The notes under the pieces: generated by a model
The model's input: only the letters and a program-made list of their open reading frames with translations
Database searches by the model: none
Told to the model about the DNA's origin: nothing
Assembly: GCA_020628635.1 (NCBI GenBank)
Contig: JAHDEU010000079.1
Span: forward strand, 1 to 8,272
Direction of reading: 5' to 3'
DNA: 8,272 bases
Source: Hellea sp.
Lineage (GTDB): Bacteria > Pseudomonadota > Alphaproteobacteria > Caulobacterales > Maricaulaceae
Position numbers and translations under genes: made by a program
Shown: positions 1 to 5,925 of the stretch, piece after piece
Layout: each line of letters starts with the position of its first letter
Position numbering within the stretch: the first letter of the stretch is position 1

Positions 1-539
1 AGCTCGGCACGATCGTTTTCGCCATTGGCATTGCGAGCTACTTCGCGTGGCCGACCGACGGCATCGGCGCGCGGCTGCGGGCCATGGAGGCGGCGGGCAC
101 GCGCACGGGCATATTGTTCGGTGCGGAAAGCTCAGGCCTGTCCAATGCCGACGTGTCGCTGACGGACGCGATCCTGACCTATCCGGTGAACCCGGCCTTC
201 CAGTCGCTCAACCTCGGCCAGGCGGTCAATGTCTTCGCCTTTCTCTACGCGGCGGGCGAGGGGATACCGGCGACGTTCGAGCCTGACATCTCTGCCGTGG
301 CGGACCGCGCGGACCTCACGCGGCTCTTCGACCATCTGGAGGACGAGCTGGACGCGGCGGGCTTTTTCCACCCGCCGGAAAAGCGCGATCTCATGCGCCA
401 GAACATCCGCGCACCGCTGACGCGCGCACGCATGACGGAGCAGGAGGTCCGCACCTTCCGCGGCATCGTCAAGGCGCTCGCCAAGGGCCGGGGCCGGCAG
501 GGCGATCGGGCGCGGGAGCGTCGCAACGACCCCGACTGA
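1..539 (+). CDS. trmJ: TrmJ-like SPOUT RNA methyltransferase (3' part, start outside window)
   Basis: The open frame runs from base 3 at the window edge to TGA at 537-539, giving 178 visible residues. Family members transfer a methyl group from S-adenosylmethionine to the 2'-O of a ribose in tRNA (position 32 for TrmJ) in the cytoplasm. Seen: a motif-2-like FGAESSGLSN segment (about visible residues 39-48), then NPAFQSLNLGQAVNV (63-77), which matches the trefoil-knot motif of TrmJ (NPxxxSLNLxxAVxV). The C-terminal helical extension contains a FDHLEDELDAAGFF-like stretch and the RxxxRARMTEQEVRTFRGI pattern usual in TrmJ. The usual FGRE is FGAE here. There is an internal ATG at 84, but the coding frame is clearly open upstream and the SPOUT N-terminal half is missing, so 84 is not the start. 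The tail after about residue 160 is Arg/Gly-rich and probably disordered. The family is secure; the exact target nucleotide is inferred. Confidence 0.87.
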   Translation, partial: LGTIVFAIGIASYFAWPTDGIGARLRAMEAAGTRTGILFGAESSGLSNADVSLTDAILTYPVNPAFQSLNLGQAVNVFAFLYAAGEGIPATFEPDISAVADRADLTRLFDHLEDELDAAGFFHPPEKRDLMRQNIRAPLTRARMTEQEVRTFRGIVKALAKGRGRQGDRARERRNDPD

Positions 540-540
540 C

Positions 541-570
541 TTGATTGCGACAAAGATAACATGGGTTAAT
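541..570 (+). promoter_or_regulatory. Possible sigma70-type promoter before the 144-residue membrane protein
   Basis: The gap 540-674 is locally AT-richer than its surroundings at 541-573. TTGATT (541-546) and GTTAAT (565-570) are separated by 18 bases, each matching 4 of 6 consensus positions. If used, the message would have a leader of roughly 100 bases before the ATG at 675. No other structure stands out in this gap. This is a weak pattern call. Confidence 0.3.
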
Positions 571-674
571 TTGGAACGCGGCGGAGTCGGTTGCGTAATT
601 TCGGGCAGATGCGCTGTGCCCGCGGCCCTGCCGTGTGCGCGTCTTGCAAACCGAACTCAAAAGGAGACACTCCC

Positions 675-1109
675 ATGGCCGAAATCCCCGTTGAACGTAA
701 AACCGGCTTCCCCTGGCTGCTCGCCCTGCTGGGCCTCGGCCTCGCCGCCCTGCTCGCCTTCTGGCTGCTGGGCGATGATGACGATGCCGCCGGCGTCGCG
801 ACCTATGACAATGACCGCACGGCCGTGGCCGGCGCGCTGGACCTCGACGGTCTGCGCGTGACCGAACTGACCGGCGACATGTCCTTCATCGCGCGCTCGC
901 CGTCCGGCGAAGAGTACTTTATCGTTTTCGACGAAACGCCCACGCCCGGCACTGCCAAGGAAGGCATGCTGGACATCAATGTCGGCAATATCGTCGATGT
1001 GGAGGGCACGATGCGCCCGCGCAATTTCAAGCTGCCCGCAACCGTGAAAGCCGACATTCCGGCCGGTCGCTCCAGCTTCCTCTACGCGACGGACATCGAC
1101 AAGCGCTAA
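675..1109 (+). CDS. Membrane-anchored protein with a small, possibly OB-like, extracytoplasmic domain
   Basis: 144 residues. The ATG at 675 is chosen because AAAAGGAGA (658-666) sits a proper distance upstream; an in-frame TTG at 591 would add 28 residues that look non-coding. Residues 1-9 are polar with Arg/Lys, residues 12-33 form one hydrophobic helix (GFPWLLALLG onward), followed at once by four Asp (34-37), which predicts N-in/C-out topology with the rest in the periplasm. Residues about 60-135 alternate short beta-like strands with turns, including VTELTGDMSFIA, EEYFIVFDE and INVGNIVDVEGTMRP. The pattern resembles small OB-fold (BOF-like) domains, but that is an inference from spacing only. 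I do not recognise a named family and see no catalytic motif or cysteine. It stands alone between a gap with a possible promoter and a terminator, so it is probably a monocistronic unit. Confidence 0.82.
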   Translation: MAEIPVERKTGFPWLLALLGLGLAALLAFWLLGDDDDAAGVATYDNDRTAVAGALDLDGLRVTELTGDMSFIARSPSGEEYFIVFDETPTPGTAKEGMLDINVGNIVDVEGTMRPRNFKLPATVKADIPAGRSSFLYATDIDKR

Positions 1110-1131
1110 GCTGCGTCTGATGACTGCAATC

Positions 1132-1170
1132 AGCGGCCGCGCACCTCCCGGTGTGCGGCCGCTTTCGTTT
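1132..1170 (+). terminator. Rho-independent terminator after the 144-residue membrane protein gene
   Basis: A 14-bp stem pairs 1132-1145 (begins AGCGGCCGC) with 1150-1163 (ends GCGGCCGCT), with a four-base loop TCCC at 1146-1149 and a single G-T pair. It is followed by TTCGTTT (1164-1170), a short interrupted T-run. It begins 22 bases after the stop codon of the upstream gene, the normal place for an intrinsic terminator. Confidence 0.85.
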
Positions 1171-1197
1171 GGGCATTGATGCGTCTAAGGGCGCGCC

Positions 1198-1458
1198 ATG
1201 CGCTATCTTCCCTATGCCCTGCTGCTGTTGTCTTTCGCCCTCGGCTATGCCGCGCTGCCCTACGGCCTGGTCGGGGTCGTGGCGCTGGTGGCGACATTCC
1301 TGCTGTTCGCCCCGCGCCGCCGCGCGCTGCGGGACCAGCCGCAGGCACCGGACCAGAACCTGCTGCTCGACGGCGCCTTCCTGCTCGCCTCGCAGCTGCT
1401 GATCCACTTCGTCGCCTTTGCGGTCGGCGTGCTCGTGCTCAGGTCGTTCGGCGGCTGA
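1198..1458 (+). CDS. Small integral membrane protein, coupled to the PcfJ-domain gene
   Basis: 86 residues from ATG 1198, with AAGGG (1187-1191) six bases upstream. The sequence is strongly hydrophobic: residues about 4-19 and 22-38 form a helix hairpin, residues 39-55 are a polar loop starting with RRRALR, and residues 58-82 form a third helix. The positive-inside rule places the Arg-rich loop in the cytoplasm. Its stop TGA (1456-1458) overlaps by one base the ATG of the next gene (1458-1460), so the two are probably translated together. It lies between a terminator upstream and the PcfJ gene downstream, so it is likely the first gene of a two-gene operon. I recognise no family and assign no function. 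The good start signal, membrane-like composition and overlap support a real gene. Confidence 0.75.
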   Translation: MRYLPYALLLLSFALGYAALPYGLVGVVALVATFLLFAPRRRALRDQPQAPDQNLLLDGAFLLASQLLIHFVAFAVGVLVLRSFGG

Positions 1459-3041
1459 TGGCGCGCGCACCGCTGAGCCCGCAGCAGCAGCGGGTTGCCG
1501 AGCACATCCATACCGTCGCGAGCCTTCTGAGGCGCGATCTCGCGGACCCGGACGAGTACTATGCCTTCGATGGTGGCTGGTCGGTCTATCGGAACTGGAT
1601 GGCCGCGCAGGGTCGCCCCGCACCGACCATGGTCGATATGCTGGGCTTTTCGGACGCGCAGCTCCGATATGAGCTGGACCGTGCCAGGTCGCATGCGGCC
1701 GATCAGGACCGATCCAACCTGCTTCGCCATGCACCGTTGGAATTGCTGCGCCACGCCGCCCAGCGCCGCACGCGCCCTTTTCCCGCGCGCGACGGCGACG
1801 TGCTGAAACGCATGGCACGACGCATGCACGCGGCCGCCACGTCGCTGGACGACGTGGAGGGCCTTCTGGACATGCTCGCGCGTATCGACCGGCGCGGGAA
1901 GTTCCTGTTCACCGACCCGCTGGTGCAGGGCGTTCCGGGCGAGCAGGCGCGGTCCGTGACCTATCTCGACCCCATGATCCGGCTCTATCACCGCAGGGGA
2001 CAATGGCACCGCCCGCTGGATGATTGGCGGCCGCGTTCGCACAACCGGACGCGCCAATTCGCGTCGCTGCTGCGGCACCTCTTGGCGGATTACGATGTGC
2101 CGCCCTTCATGGACGCGGTCTGGTTCCGCAACGACAAGGGCAGCGCGCGCTACCGCGATGCGTGGGTGCATGTGGCGCGCGGTAAGAACATCCGCACCGC
2201 CAAGGGGCTGCCCATGGCGCTGTCCAAGCGCTCCGCCCATGCGCTGCTGGACGCGCCGGAAGAGCTCTCCATGGAGCTGGCGATGAAATGGGCGCACCTG
2301 CAGGGCTTCGGCCTCACCGACCGCACGCTGGCGGCCCTGCTGGCCAGCCGTTGGGGCAAGGACTTCGAGGACACGGAGTTCTGGGATTCGGTGGCGCGCT
2401 TCCTCGCCGCCAACCCACTCATCGCGCCTGACCGGATCGGCCCCATCGTGGACTATATCTACGCGCAGAAGTTCGAGGGGCCGGTCCTGCTGGTCGATGG
2501 CGACGAGGTCCTGCGCGACGATGCGCCCCATCCGGGTTTCTCCATGCGCGGGCGGAACGCGGCCGCGCTGCTGGAGCAGGTCGAAGCGTGGCATGGCGAA
2601 CTGGCGGGGACCGACCGCCGCAAGGGCAAGGGCAAAGCGGTGATGGACGCGGAGTTCGCCAGGTCCGGCTACCGGAGCTTGAGCGACCCGGAGCGGCTGA
2701 ACGCGGACGAGACCCTGCATTGGCGCTTTGTCGAAATCCTGCACGAGGCCGAGCTGCACGAGGAGGGGCGGCGGATGCGGCACTGCATCTACAGCTACAA
2801 AGCCGCGATCCAGGCCGGACGGTGTTCGGTCTGGTCGCTGCAGACCGTGCGCACGGGCGGACCGCATGCGGGCGAGATCAAGCGCAAGCTCACGATCGAG
2901 GTCACGGTTTCGGGACGCATCGACGAAGCGCGGGCCAAGGCCAACCGCCTGCCGACGGGCCGTTCCGCGCGCCTGCTGCGCGATTGGGCGGCGCTGAACC
3001 GCCTCACCATCGCGCCATTCGTGCTGTCCGAGGACAGCTAG
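1458..3041 (+). CDS. PcfJ-domain protein of unknown function
   Basis: 527 residues from ATG 1458; the open frame continues upstream to 1176, but that part overlaps the small membrane gene in another frame and the TGATG overlap favours 1458. No strong Shine-Dalgarno is visible, consistent with translational coupling. Residues about 425-515 match the PcfJ-like domain, named from a conjugative-plasmid protein of Enterococcus and still without known biochemistry: EGRRMRHCIYSYK (436-448, with H442 and C443), AGRCSVWSL (453-461, C456), KLTIEV (477-482, E481) and AKANRLP (493-499, N496). The long upstream part is mostly helical and soluble, with segments I recall as typical of the chromosomal version: YDVPPFMDAVWF (212-223), HVARGKNIRTA (238-248) and DYIYAQKF (332-339). 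No signal peptide or membrane helix is seen. Its stop shares CTAG with rarD on the other strand. The family call is from motif memory; function is unknown. Confidence 0.85.
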   Translation: MARAPLSPQQQRVAEHIHTVASLLRRDLADPDEYYAFDGGWSVYRNWMAAQGRPAPTMVDMLGFSDAQLRYELDRARSHAADQDRSNLLRHAPLELLRHAAQRRTRPFPARDGDVLKRMARRMHAAATSLDDVEGLLDMLARIDRRGKFLFTDPLVQGVPGEQARSVTYLDPMIRLYHRRGQWHRPLDDWRPRSHNRTRQFASLLRHLLADYDVPPFMDAVWFRNDKGSARYRDAWVHVARGKNIRTAKGLPMALSKRSAHALLDAPEELSMELAMKWAHLQGFGLTDRTLAALLASRWGKDFEDTEFWDSVARFLAANPLIAPDRIGPIVDYIYAQKFEGPVLLVDGDEVLRDDAPHPGFSMRGRNAAALLEQVEAWHGELAGTDRRKGKGKAVMDAEFARSGYRSLSDPERLNADETLHWRFVEILHEAELHEEGRRMRHCIYSYKAAIQAGRCSVWSLQTVRTGGPHAGEIKRKLTIEVTVSGRIDEARAKANRLPTGRSARLLRDWAALNRLTIAPFVLSEDS

Positions 3042-3925
3042 GTGGTGCGGCGGCTCGCCCGGTAGGCGTCGAGCGCGAAGATTGCCACGCCGATCCAGAT
3101 CAGGGCGAAACAGACGGCATGGGCGCGGGTGAAGGGCTCGCCGTAATAGAGACCGCAGGCGAATTGCATGGTGGGGCCGAGGAACTGCAATATGCCGAGC
3201 GTGGACAGGCGGATGCGCCGCGCGGCAAAGGCAAAGGCGAGCAGGGGCAGCACGGTGATGGGCCCGGCCATGACGAGCAGGGCGTCCAGCCGCAGCTCGC
3301 GTCCGAACACCATGTCTCCATTCGTCCAGAGCCACGCCATATAGGCGAGCGCGGGTCCGAGCAGGACCAGCACTTCCACCATAAGCCCCGGCATGGCGCC
3401 GACATCGATGACCTTTCGCAGCACGCCGTAAGCGGTGAAAGAGCCGGCGAGGAAGAGCGAGATGGCCGGGAATTGCCCGCCATAGACCGTCAGGACCGCG
3501 ACCCCGGCGGCTGCGAGCGCAATAGCCGCGCCCTGCAAACGGCTCAAGCGTTCTCCGAAAAACAGAACGGCCACAAGGACATAGATGAGCGGGTTGATGT
3601 AGTAACCAAGGCTGCCCTGGAAGATCTGGTCGATCTGGATGGCATAGATATAGACGCCCCAATTGGCCGCGAGGCTGACGGAGGCGAGGGCGAGCAGAGC
3701 GAGGGTCTTCGGCTTGGCGAAGACGGCGAGTGTTTCGCGGATCTGCCGCCGGAAGAGCAGGATCAGCAGGCCGAAGGGCAGGGACCAGACGATGCGGTGG
3801 GCAAGGATCTCCAGTGCGGGGACAGACCGTGTGGCCACGAAATAGATCGGAAATAGCCCCCACATGAAATAGGCCGAAAAGCCGCTAATCAGACCCGCTT
3901 TCGATTCTGTTTGGGGTTGGTCCAT
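3038..3925 (-). CDS. rarD: RarD protein, EamA/DMT-superfamily permease
   Basis: 295 residues with about ten predicted transmembrane helices, matching the usual RarD length (about 296). The family is annotated as chloramphenicol-sensitivity protein; the natural substrate is not established. Seen: the N-terminal MDQPQTESKAGLISGFSAY aligns by eye with the start of E. coli RarD, which sets the start at 3925 rather than an in-frame ATG at 3961 that would add twelve Arg-rich residues. Further diagnostic stretches are EILAHRIVWSLPFG, GSLGYYINPL, GERLSRLQGAAIALAAAGV at the end of the first EamA repeat, and RRIRLSTLGILQFLGPTMQF and FALIWIGVAIFALDAYRASRRT in the second. No clear Shine-Dalgarno precedes 3925. 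It converges with the PcfJ gene (four-base overlap of 3' ends) and diverges from rpsD. Identity is secure. Confidence 0.95.
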   Translation of the reverse strand: MDQPQTESKAGLISGFSAYFMWGLFPIYFVATRSVPALEILAHRIVWSLPFGLLILLFRRQIRETLAVFAKPKTLALLALASVSLAANWGVYIYAIQIDQIFQGSLGYYINPLIYVLVAVLFFGERLSRLQGAAIALAAAGVAVLTVYGGQFPAISLFLAGSFTAYGVLRKVIDVGAMPGLMVEVLVLLGPALAYMAWLWTNGDMVFGRELRLDALLVMAGPITVLPLLAFAFAARRIRLSTLGILQFLGPTMQFACGLYYGEPFTRAHAVCFALIWIGVAIFALDAYRASRRTT

Positions 3926-3967
3926 GGGAGCGGCGCATACACGAGCGCGCCGCCCTGTCATGCCCTA

Positions 3968-4060
3968 TTGACGCGGGCGCAAAGGCCGTTATGTCGCCTG
4001 CCACCTACGGGATAATCGCGCCGCCGCCGTTGCAATCGCGAAGCCGAATGATCGGCTCGC
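3968..4060 (+). promoter_or_regulatory. rpsD upstream region: promoter-like boxes and leader hairpin
   Basis: The 164-base divergent gap 3926-4089 must hold the promoters of rpsD and rarD. On the + strand a good -35-like TTGACG is at 3968-3973, with a poor TATGTC 16 bases later (3990-3995), and a good -10-like GATAAT is at 4011-4016 without a fitting -35. A hairpin spans 4038-4060: AGCCGA (4042-4047) pairs with TCGGCT (4052-4057) around an ATGA loop, extended past one bulged A by GCG (4038-4040) with CGC (4058-4060). It has no T-run and ends 17 bases before the rpsD ribosome site. The exact promoter is uncertain; the hairpin pairing is directly readable. Confidence 0.4.
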
Positions 4061-4077
4061 CGGCCCGCGATGAGATT

Positions 4078-4083
4078 GAAGGG
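4078..4083 (+). promoter_or_regulatory. Ribosome binding site of rpsD
   Basis: GAAGGG lies six bases before ATG 4090. It decides the start against the in-frame upstream ATG at 3991, whose extra 33 residues do not resemble uS4. Confidence 0.75.
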
Positions 4084-4089
4084 CTTGCC

Positions 4090-4710
4090 ATGTCCAAGCG
4101 TCACTCCACCAAATACAAAATCGACCGCCGTATGGGCGAAAACATCTGGGGCCGTCCGAAGTCCCCGGTCAACAAGCGCCCGACCCCTCCCGGTCAGCAC
4201 GGCAACTCCATGCGCCGTGGCAAGATGAGCGACTTCGGCACGCAGCTGCGCGCCAAGCAGAAGCTCAAGGGTTACTACGGCAACATCACGGAAAAGCAGT
4301 TCCGTCGCACCTATGACGAAGCCACCCGCCAGAAGGGCGATACGTCCGAGAACCTGGTCGGCCTGCTGGAATCGCGTCTCGACGCCGTTGTCTACCGCGC
4401 CAAATTCGTGCCGACCGTCTTCGCCGCGCGCCAGTTCGTCAATCACGGCCACGTCCTGGTCAACGGCAAGAAGGTCAACATCCCGTCCTACCGCGTGAAG
4501 CCGGGCGACACGATCGAGGTCCGCGAAAAGTCCAAGACCATGGCCCTGGTGCTCGAAGCCCTCGAAATGGCCGAGCGCGAAGTGCCCGAGTACATCTCGC
4601 TGGACGTCAAGGCGATGAAAGCCACCTACGCCCGCGTGCCGAGCTTCGACGAAGTGCCCTATCCGGTCGTGATGGAGCCGAACCTCGTCATCGAATTCTA
4701 TTCGCGCTAA
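4090..4710 (+). CDS. rpsD: 30S ribosomal protein S4 (uS4)
   Basis: 206 residues, the usual length in alphaproteobacteria (about 205). uS4 binds 16S rRNA early in assembly of the small subunit and lies near the mRNA entry channel, where it affects decoding accuracy. Seen: the N-terminal region MSKRHSTKYKIDRRMGENIWG is of the cysteine-free alphaproteobacterial type; PPGQHG (33-38), DFGTQLRAKQKLKGYYG (48-64) and ENLVGLLESRLDAVVYRAKF (87-106) are diagnostic. The S4 RNA-binding fold covers about 96-158 (RQFVNHGHVLVNGKKVNIPSYRVKPGD). The C-terminus ends NLVIEFYSR, close to the E. coli HLIVELYSK. Codon use is strongly C-ending, as expected for a highly expressed gene. It stands alone, as often in alphaproteobacteria, rather than in the alpha operon with rpsM/rpsK/rpoA, with its own leader and terminator. 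Confidence 0.98.
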   Translation: MSKRHSTKYKIDRRMGENIWGRPKSPVNKRPTPPGQHGNSMRRGKMSDFGTQLRAKQKLKGYYGNITEKQFRRTYDEATRQKGDTSENLVGLLESRLDAVVYRAKFVPTVFAARQFVNHGHVLVNGKKVNIPSYRVKPGDTIEVREKSKTMALVLEALEMAEREVPEYISLDVKAMKATYARVPSFDEVPYPVVMEPNLVIEFYSR

Positions 4711-4775
4711 AGCGATCGGCGATCAAGAATAGCGAAGCACCGCGAGCCACGGGCGAGCGGTTTCGATGAATCAAG

Positions 4776-4811
4776 AAAAAGCCCGCCTCTACCGAGGCGG
4801 GCTCTTTTTTT
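4776..4811. terminator. Bidirectional rho-independent terminator between rpsD and the 189-residue gene
   Basis: A perfect 10-bp stem, AGCCCGCCTC (4780-4789) with GAGGCGGGCT (4794-4803), has a four-base loop TACC. On the + strand it is followed by C and seven T (4804-4811), ending the rpsD message 70 bases after the stop. On the minus strand it is followed by a T-run read from the A-tract at 4776-4780, so it can also stop the convergent gene whose stop codon lies at 4826-4828. The 115-base gap holds nothing else that I can see. Confidence 0.93.
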
Positions 4812-4825
4812 GGGGCGAGTGAGGA

Positions 4826-5395
4826 CTACGCCCTGCGCCAGATGACCCGCGGTGCGGGCCCGGTATATTCCTCGCGGAACTGGTAGAAGCCCCGCTCGCC
4901 CATGGTCAGCATATGCGAGCCGCTCTTGCCGGTGATGTCGATGCGTTGCTGGCTGACGACCTCGCAGCGGAACACTTCCAGCACGGGCTTGCGCGCGCAG
5001 CGTTCGACATAGAGCGTCAGCGTCGTGCCGCTCTCGCGCAGATACTGCACCTCCATCGCCTCGTTCCGCCAGATATAGCTGCGGCGCGCGAGCAGGCTGT
5101 CCCAATAGGGGCCGAGCACGGACATGACGGGACCGCGTTTTTCCGCCATCATCTTCTCGTCGGCATCCGACACGCGGACGATCTGAGACGGGCTGAGGAA
5201 GGCTGGCACATAGTGAAGCGAGACGTAGATCGTCCCAAGGGCGAAGATCCAGGTCAGCGCCGTGGAGAATGTCCGCCCCAAACCCAGCGAGCGGCGGCCG
5301 TGGCGACGGCGATAACCCGCGCTGAAATCTTCGTCGATGTGGAAGGTGACACTCGCGCGACGCTTGCGCCCCTTCATCAGATGGAATCGTGCCAT
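4826..5395 (-). CDS. Single-pass membrane protein of unknown function
   Basis: 189 residues from ATG 5395. Residues 1-42 are very basic and polar (KGRKRR at 8-13, RRRHGRR at 29-35), residues about 43-66 form one transmembrane helix, and the remaining 120 residues are predicted periplasmic: a classic N-in/C-out anchor. The outer part has two cysteines eleven residues apart (C133 and C144) that could form a disulfide, and beta-rich stretches such as AMEVQYLRESGTTLTLYVERC and QRIDITGKSG. I recognise no family. A weak AAGG lies close to the ATG; the second Met (residue 7) has no better ribosome site. It converges on the rpsD terminator and is separated from grxD upstream by 127 bases containing a candidate promoter with a CtrA-like box, so it is probably transcribed on its own. 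Reality as a gene is supported by the terminator, promoter-like region and topology. Confidence 0.78.
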   Translation of the reverse strand: MARFHLMKGRKRRASVTFHIDEDFSAGYRRRHGRRSLGLGRTFSTALTWIFALGTIYVSLHYVPAFLSPSQIVRVSDADEKMMAEKRGPVMSVLGPYWDSLLARRSYIWRNEAMEVQYLRESGTTLTLYVERCARKPVLEVFRCEVVSQQRIDITGKSGSHMLTMGERGFYQFREEYTGPAPRVIWRRA

Positions 5396-5440
5396 GGCCT
5401 TGCCCCGAACTCGAGCGCCCCCACAGCGACTCGTTGGCAG

Positions 5441-5481
5441 AATAGGGCAAACGGATTGGAGAACGGTTAAATGCGGGTTTA
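5441..5481 (-). promoter_or_regulatory. Candidate CtrA-type box and promoter for the 189-residue membrane protein gene
   Basis: On the minus strand TAAA, seven bases, then TTAACC (revcomp of 5465-5481) matches the CtrA consensus TTAA-N7-TTAAC with one mismatch. A poor -10-like CCTATT (revcomp of 5441-5446) lies 18 bases downstream, so the box would overlap the -35, as in known CtrA-activated promoters of Caulobacter. A further half-site-like CTAACCAT is on the + strand at 5490-5497. The box lies 70 bases from the ATG. Pattern match only. Confidence 0.4.
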
Positions 5482-5522
5482 CGGGGCGCTAACCATGAAA
5501 CCGGGTAAGTCGGCGGAGAAAC

Positions 5523-5873
5523 TTAAGCCGCCATCTCCACGCCCTTGTCGGCCAGCATGGTGCGCAGCTCTCCGGACTCGAACATTTCGCGCACGATGTC
5601 GCAGCCGCCGATGAACTCGCCCTTGACGAACACCTGCGGGATGGTCGGCCAGTTGTTGACCTCCTTGATGCCCTGGCGGATGGCGGGGTCTTCCAGCACG
5701 TTCACGCTGGCATAGTCCACGCCAAGATAGTCGAAGACCTGCACCACGGTGGAGGAAAAGCCGCATTGCGGAAATGTGGGCGTGCCCTTCATGTAGAGCA
5801 CGACGTCGTTGGCGGAGACCGTCTTGGCGATCTGGTCGGCGACCGGGTTTGCGGCGGCGGAGTTGTCGGACAT
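5523..5873 (-). CDS. grxD: Monothiol CGFS glutaredoxin (Grx4/GrxD type)
   Basis: 116 residues, the normal length for the single-domain class. CGFS glutaredoxins bind a glutathione-ligated [2Fe-2S] cluster as homodimers, or as heterodimers with BolA proteins, and act in Fe-S cluster transfer and iron sensing in the cytoplasm. Seen: active site CGFS at 37-40 preceded by K29 and GTPTFPQ, the WPTIPQVFV stretch with the cis-Pro at 79, and the glutathione-binding GGCD at 89-92. The AAGAAGG ribosome site (revcomp of 5881-5887) lies seven bases before the ATG, confirming the start. It is the last gene of the purL-bolA-SDR-grxD run, 52 bases after the SDR gene; that gap has a dyad that might give it separate control. 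Identity is secure. Confidence 0.97.
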   Translation of the reverse strand: MSDNSAAANPVADQIAKTVSANDVVLYMKGTPTFPQCGFSSTVVQVFDYLGVDYASVNVLEDPAIRQGIKEVNNWPTIPQVFVKGEFIGGCDIVREMFESGELRTMLADKGVEMAA

Positions 5874-5895
5874 GGAAAAGCCTTCTTGGTGTTGA

Positions 5896-5916
5896 CCCGC
5901 TAGCTAGGCTGGCGGG
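5896..5916. repeat. 21-bp interrupted dyad just upstream of grxD
   Basis: CCCGC (5896-5900) pairs with GCGGG (5912-5916), and inside it AGC (5902-5904) pairs with GCT (5908-5910), with one symmetrical non-Watson-Crick position (5901/5911) and a three-base centre (5905-5907). It ends 22 bases before the grxD start. There is no T-run on either side, so it is not a standard terminator. It could be an operator or an mRNA processing hairpin. Confidence 0.45.
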
Positions 5917-5925
5917 GCGCTTCTT

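Noticed and set aside
591..674. Upstream TTG start extending the 144-residue membrane protein
   Set aside because: No ribosome site there and the added residues look non-coding; the ATG at 675 has AAAAGGAGA in the right place.
1027..1818. 263-codon minus-strand open frame
   Set aside because: It crosses a strong terminator hairpin and two supported + strand genes and has low-complexity composition.
2588..3856. Open frame of 422 codons on the + strand
   Set aside because: It overlaps the end of the PcfJ gene in another frame and is antisense to rarD. It is Gln/Glu/Asp/Gly-rich and low in hydrophobic residues, as expected of the complement of a membrane-protein gene.
1260..3863. Open frame of 867 codons on the minus strand
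   Set aside because: It lies antisense to the small membrane gene and the PcfJ gene and in the wrong frame through rarD. The product is Arg/Pro/His/Gln-rich without motifs; it is an effect of high GC at third positions.
3926..3961. Longer rarD starting at 3961
   Set aside because: The extra twelve residues are not part of the family, while the Met at 3925 aligns with the start of known RarD proteins.
4707..5450. 247-codon minus-strand open frame overlapping the 189-residue gene
   Set aside because: It runs through the terminator at 4776-4811 and is Arg/Pro-rich with no domain; the 189-residue frame is the better candidate.
4913..5470. 185-codon + strand open frame opposite the 189-residue gene
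   Set aside because: Fully antisense to a gene with better start, topology and terminator support; the product has no recognisable feature.
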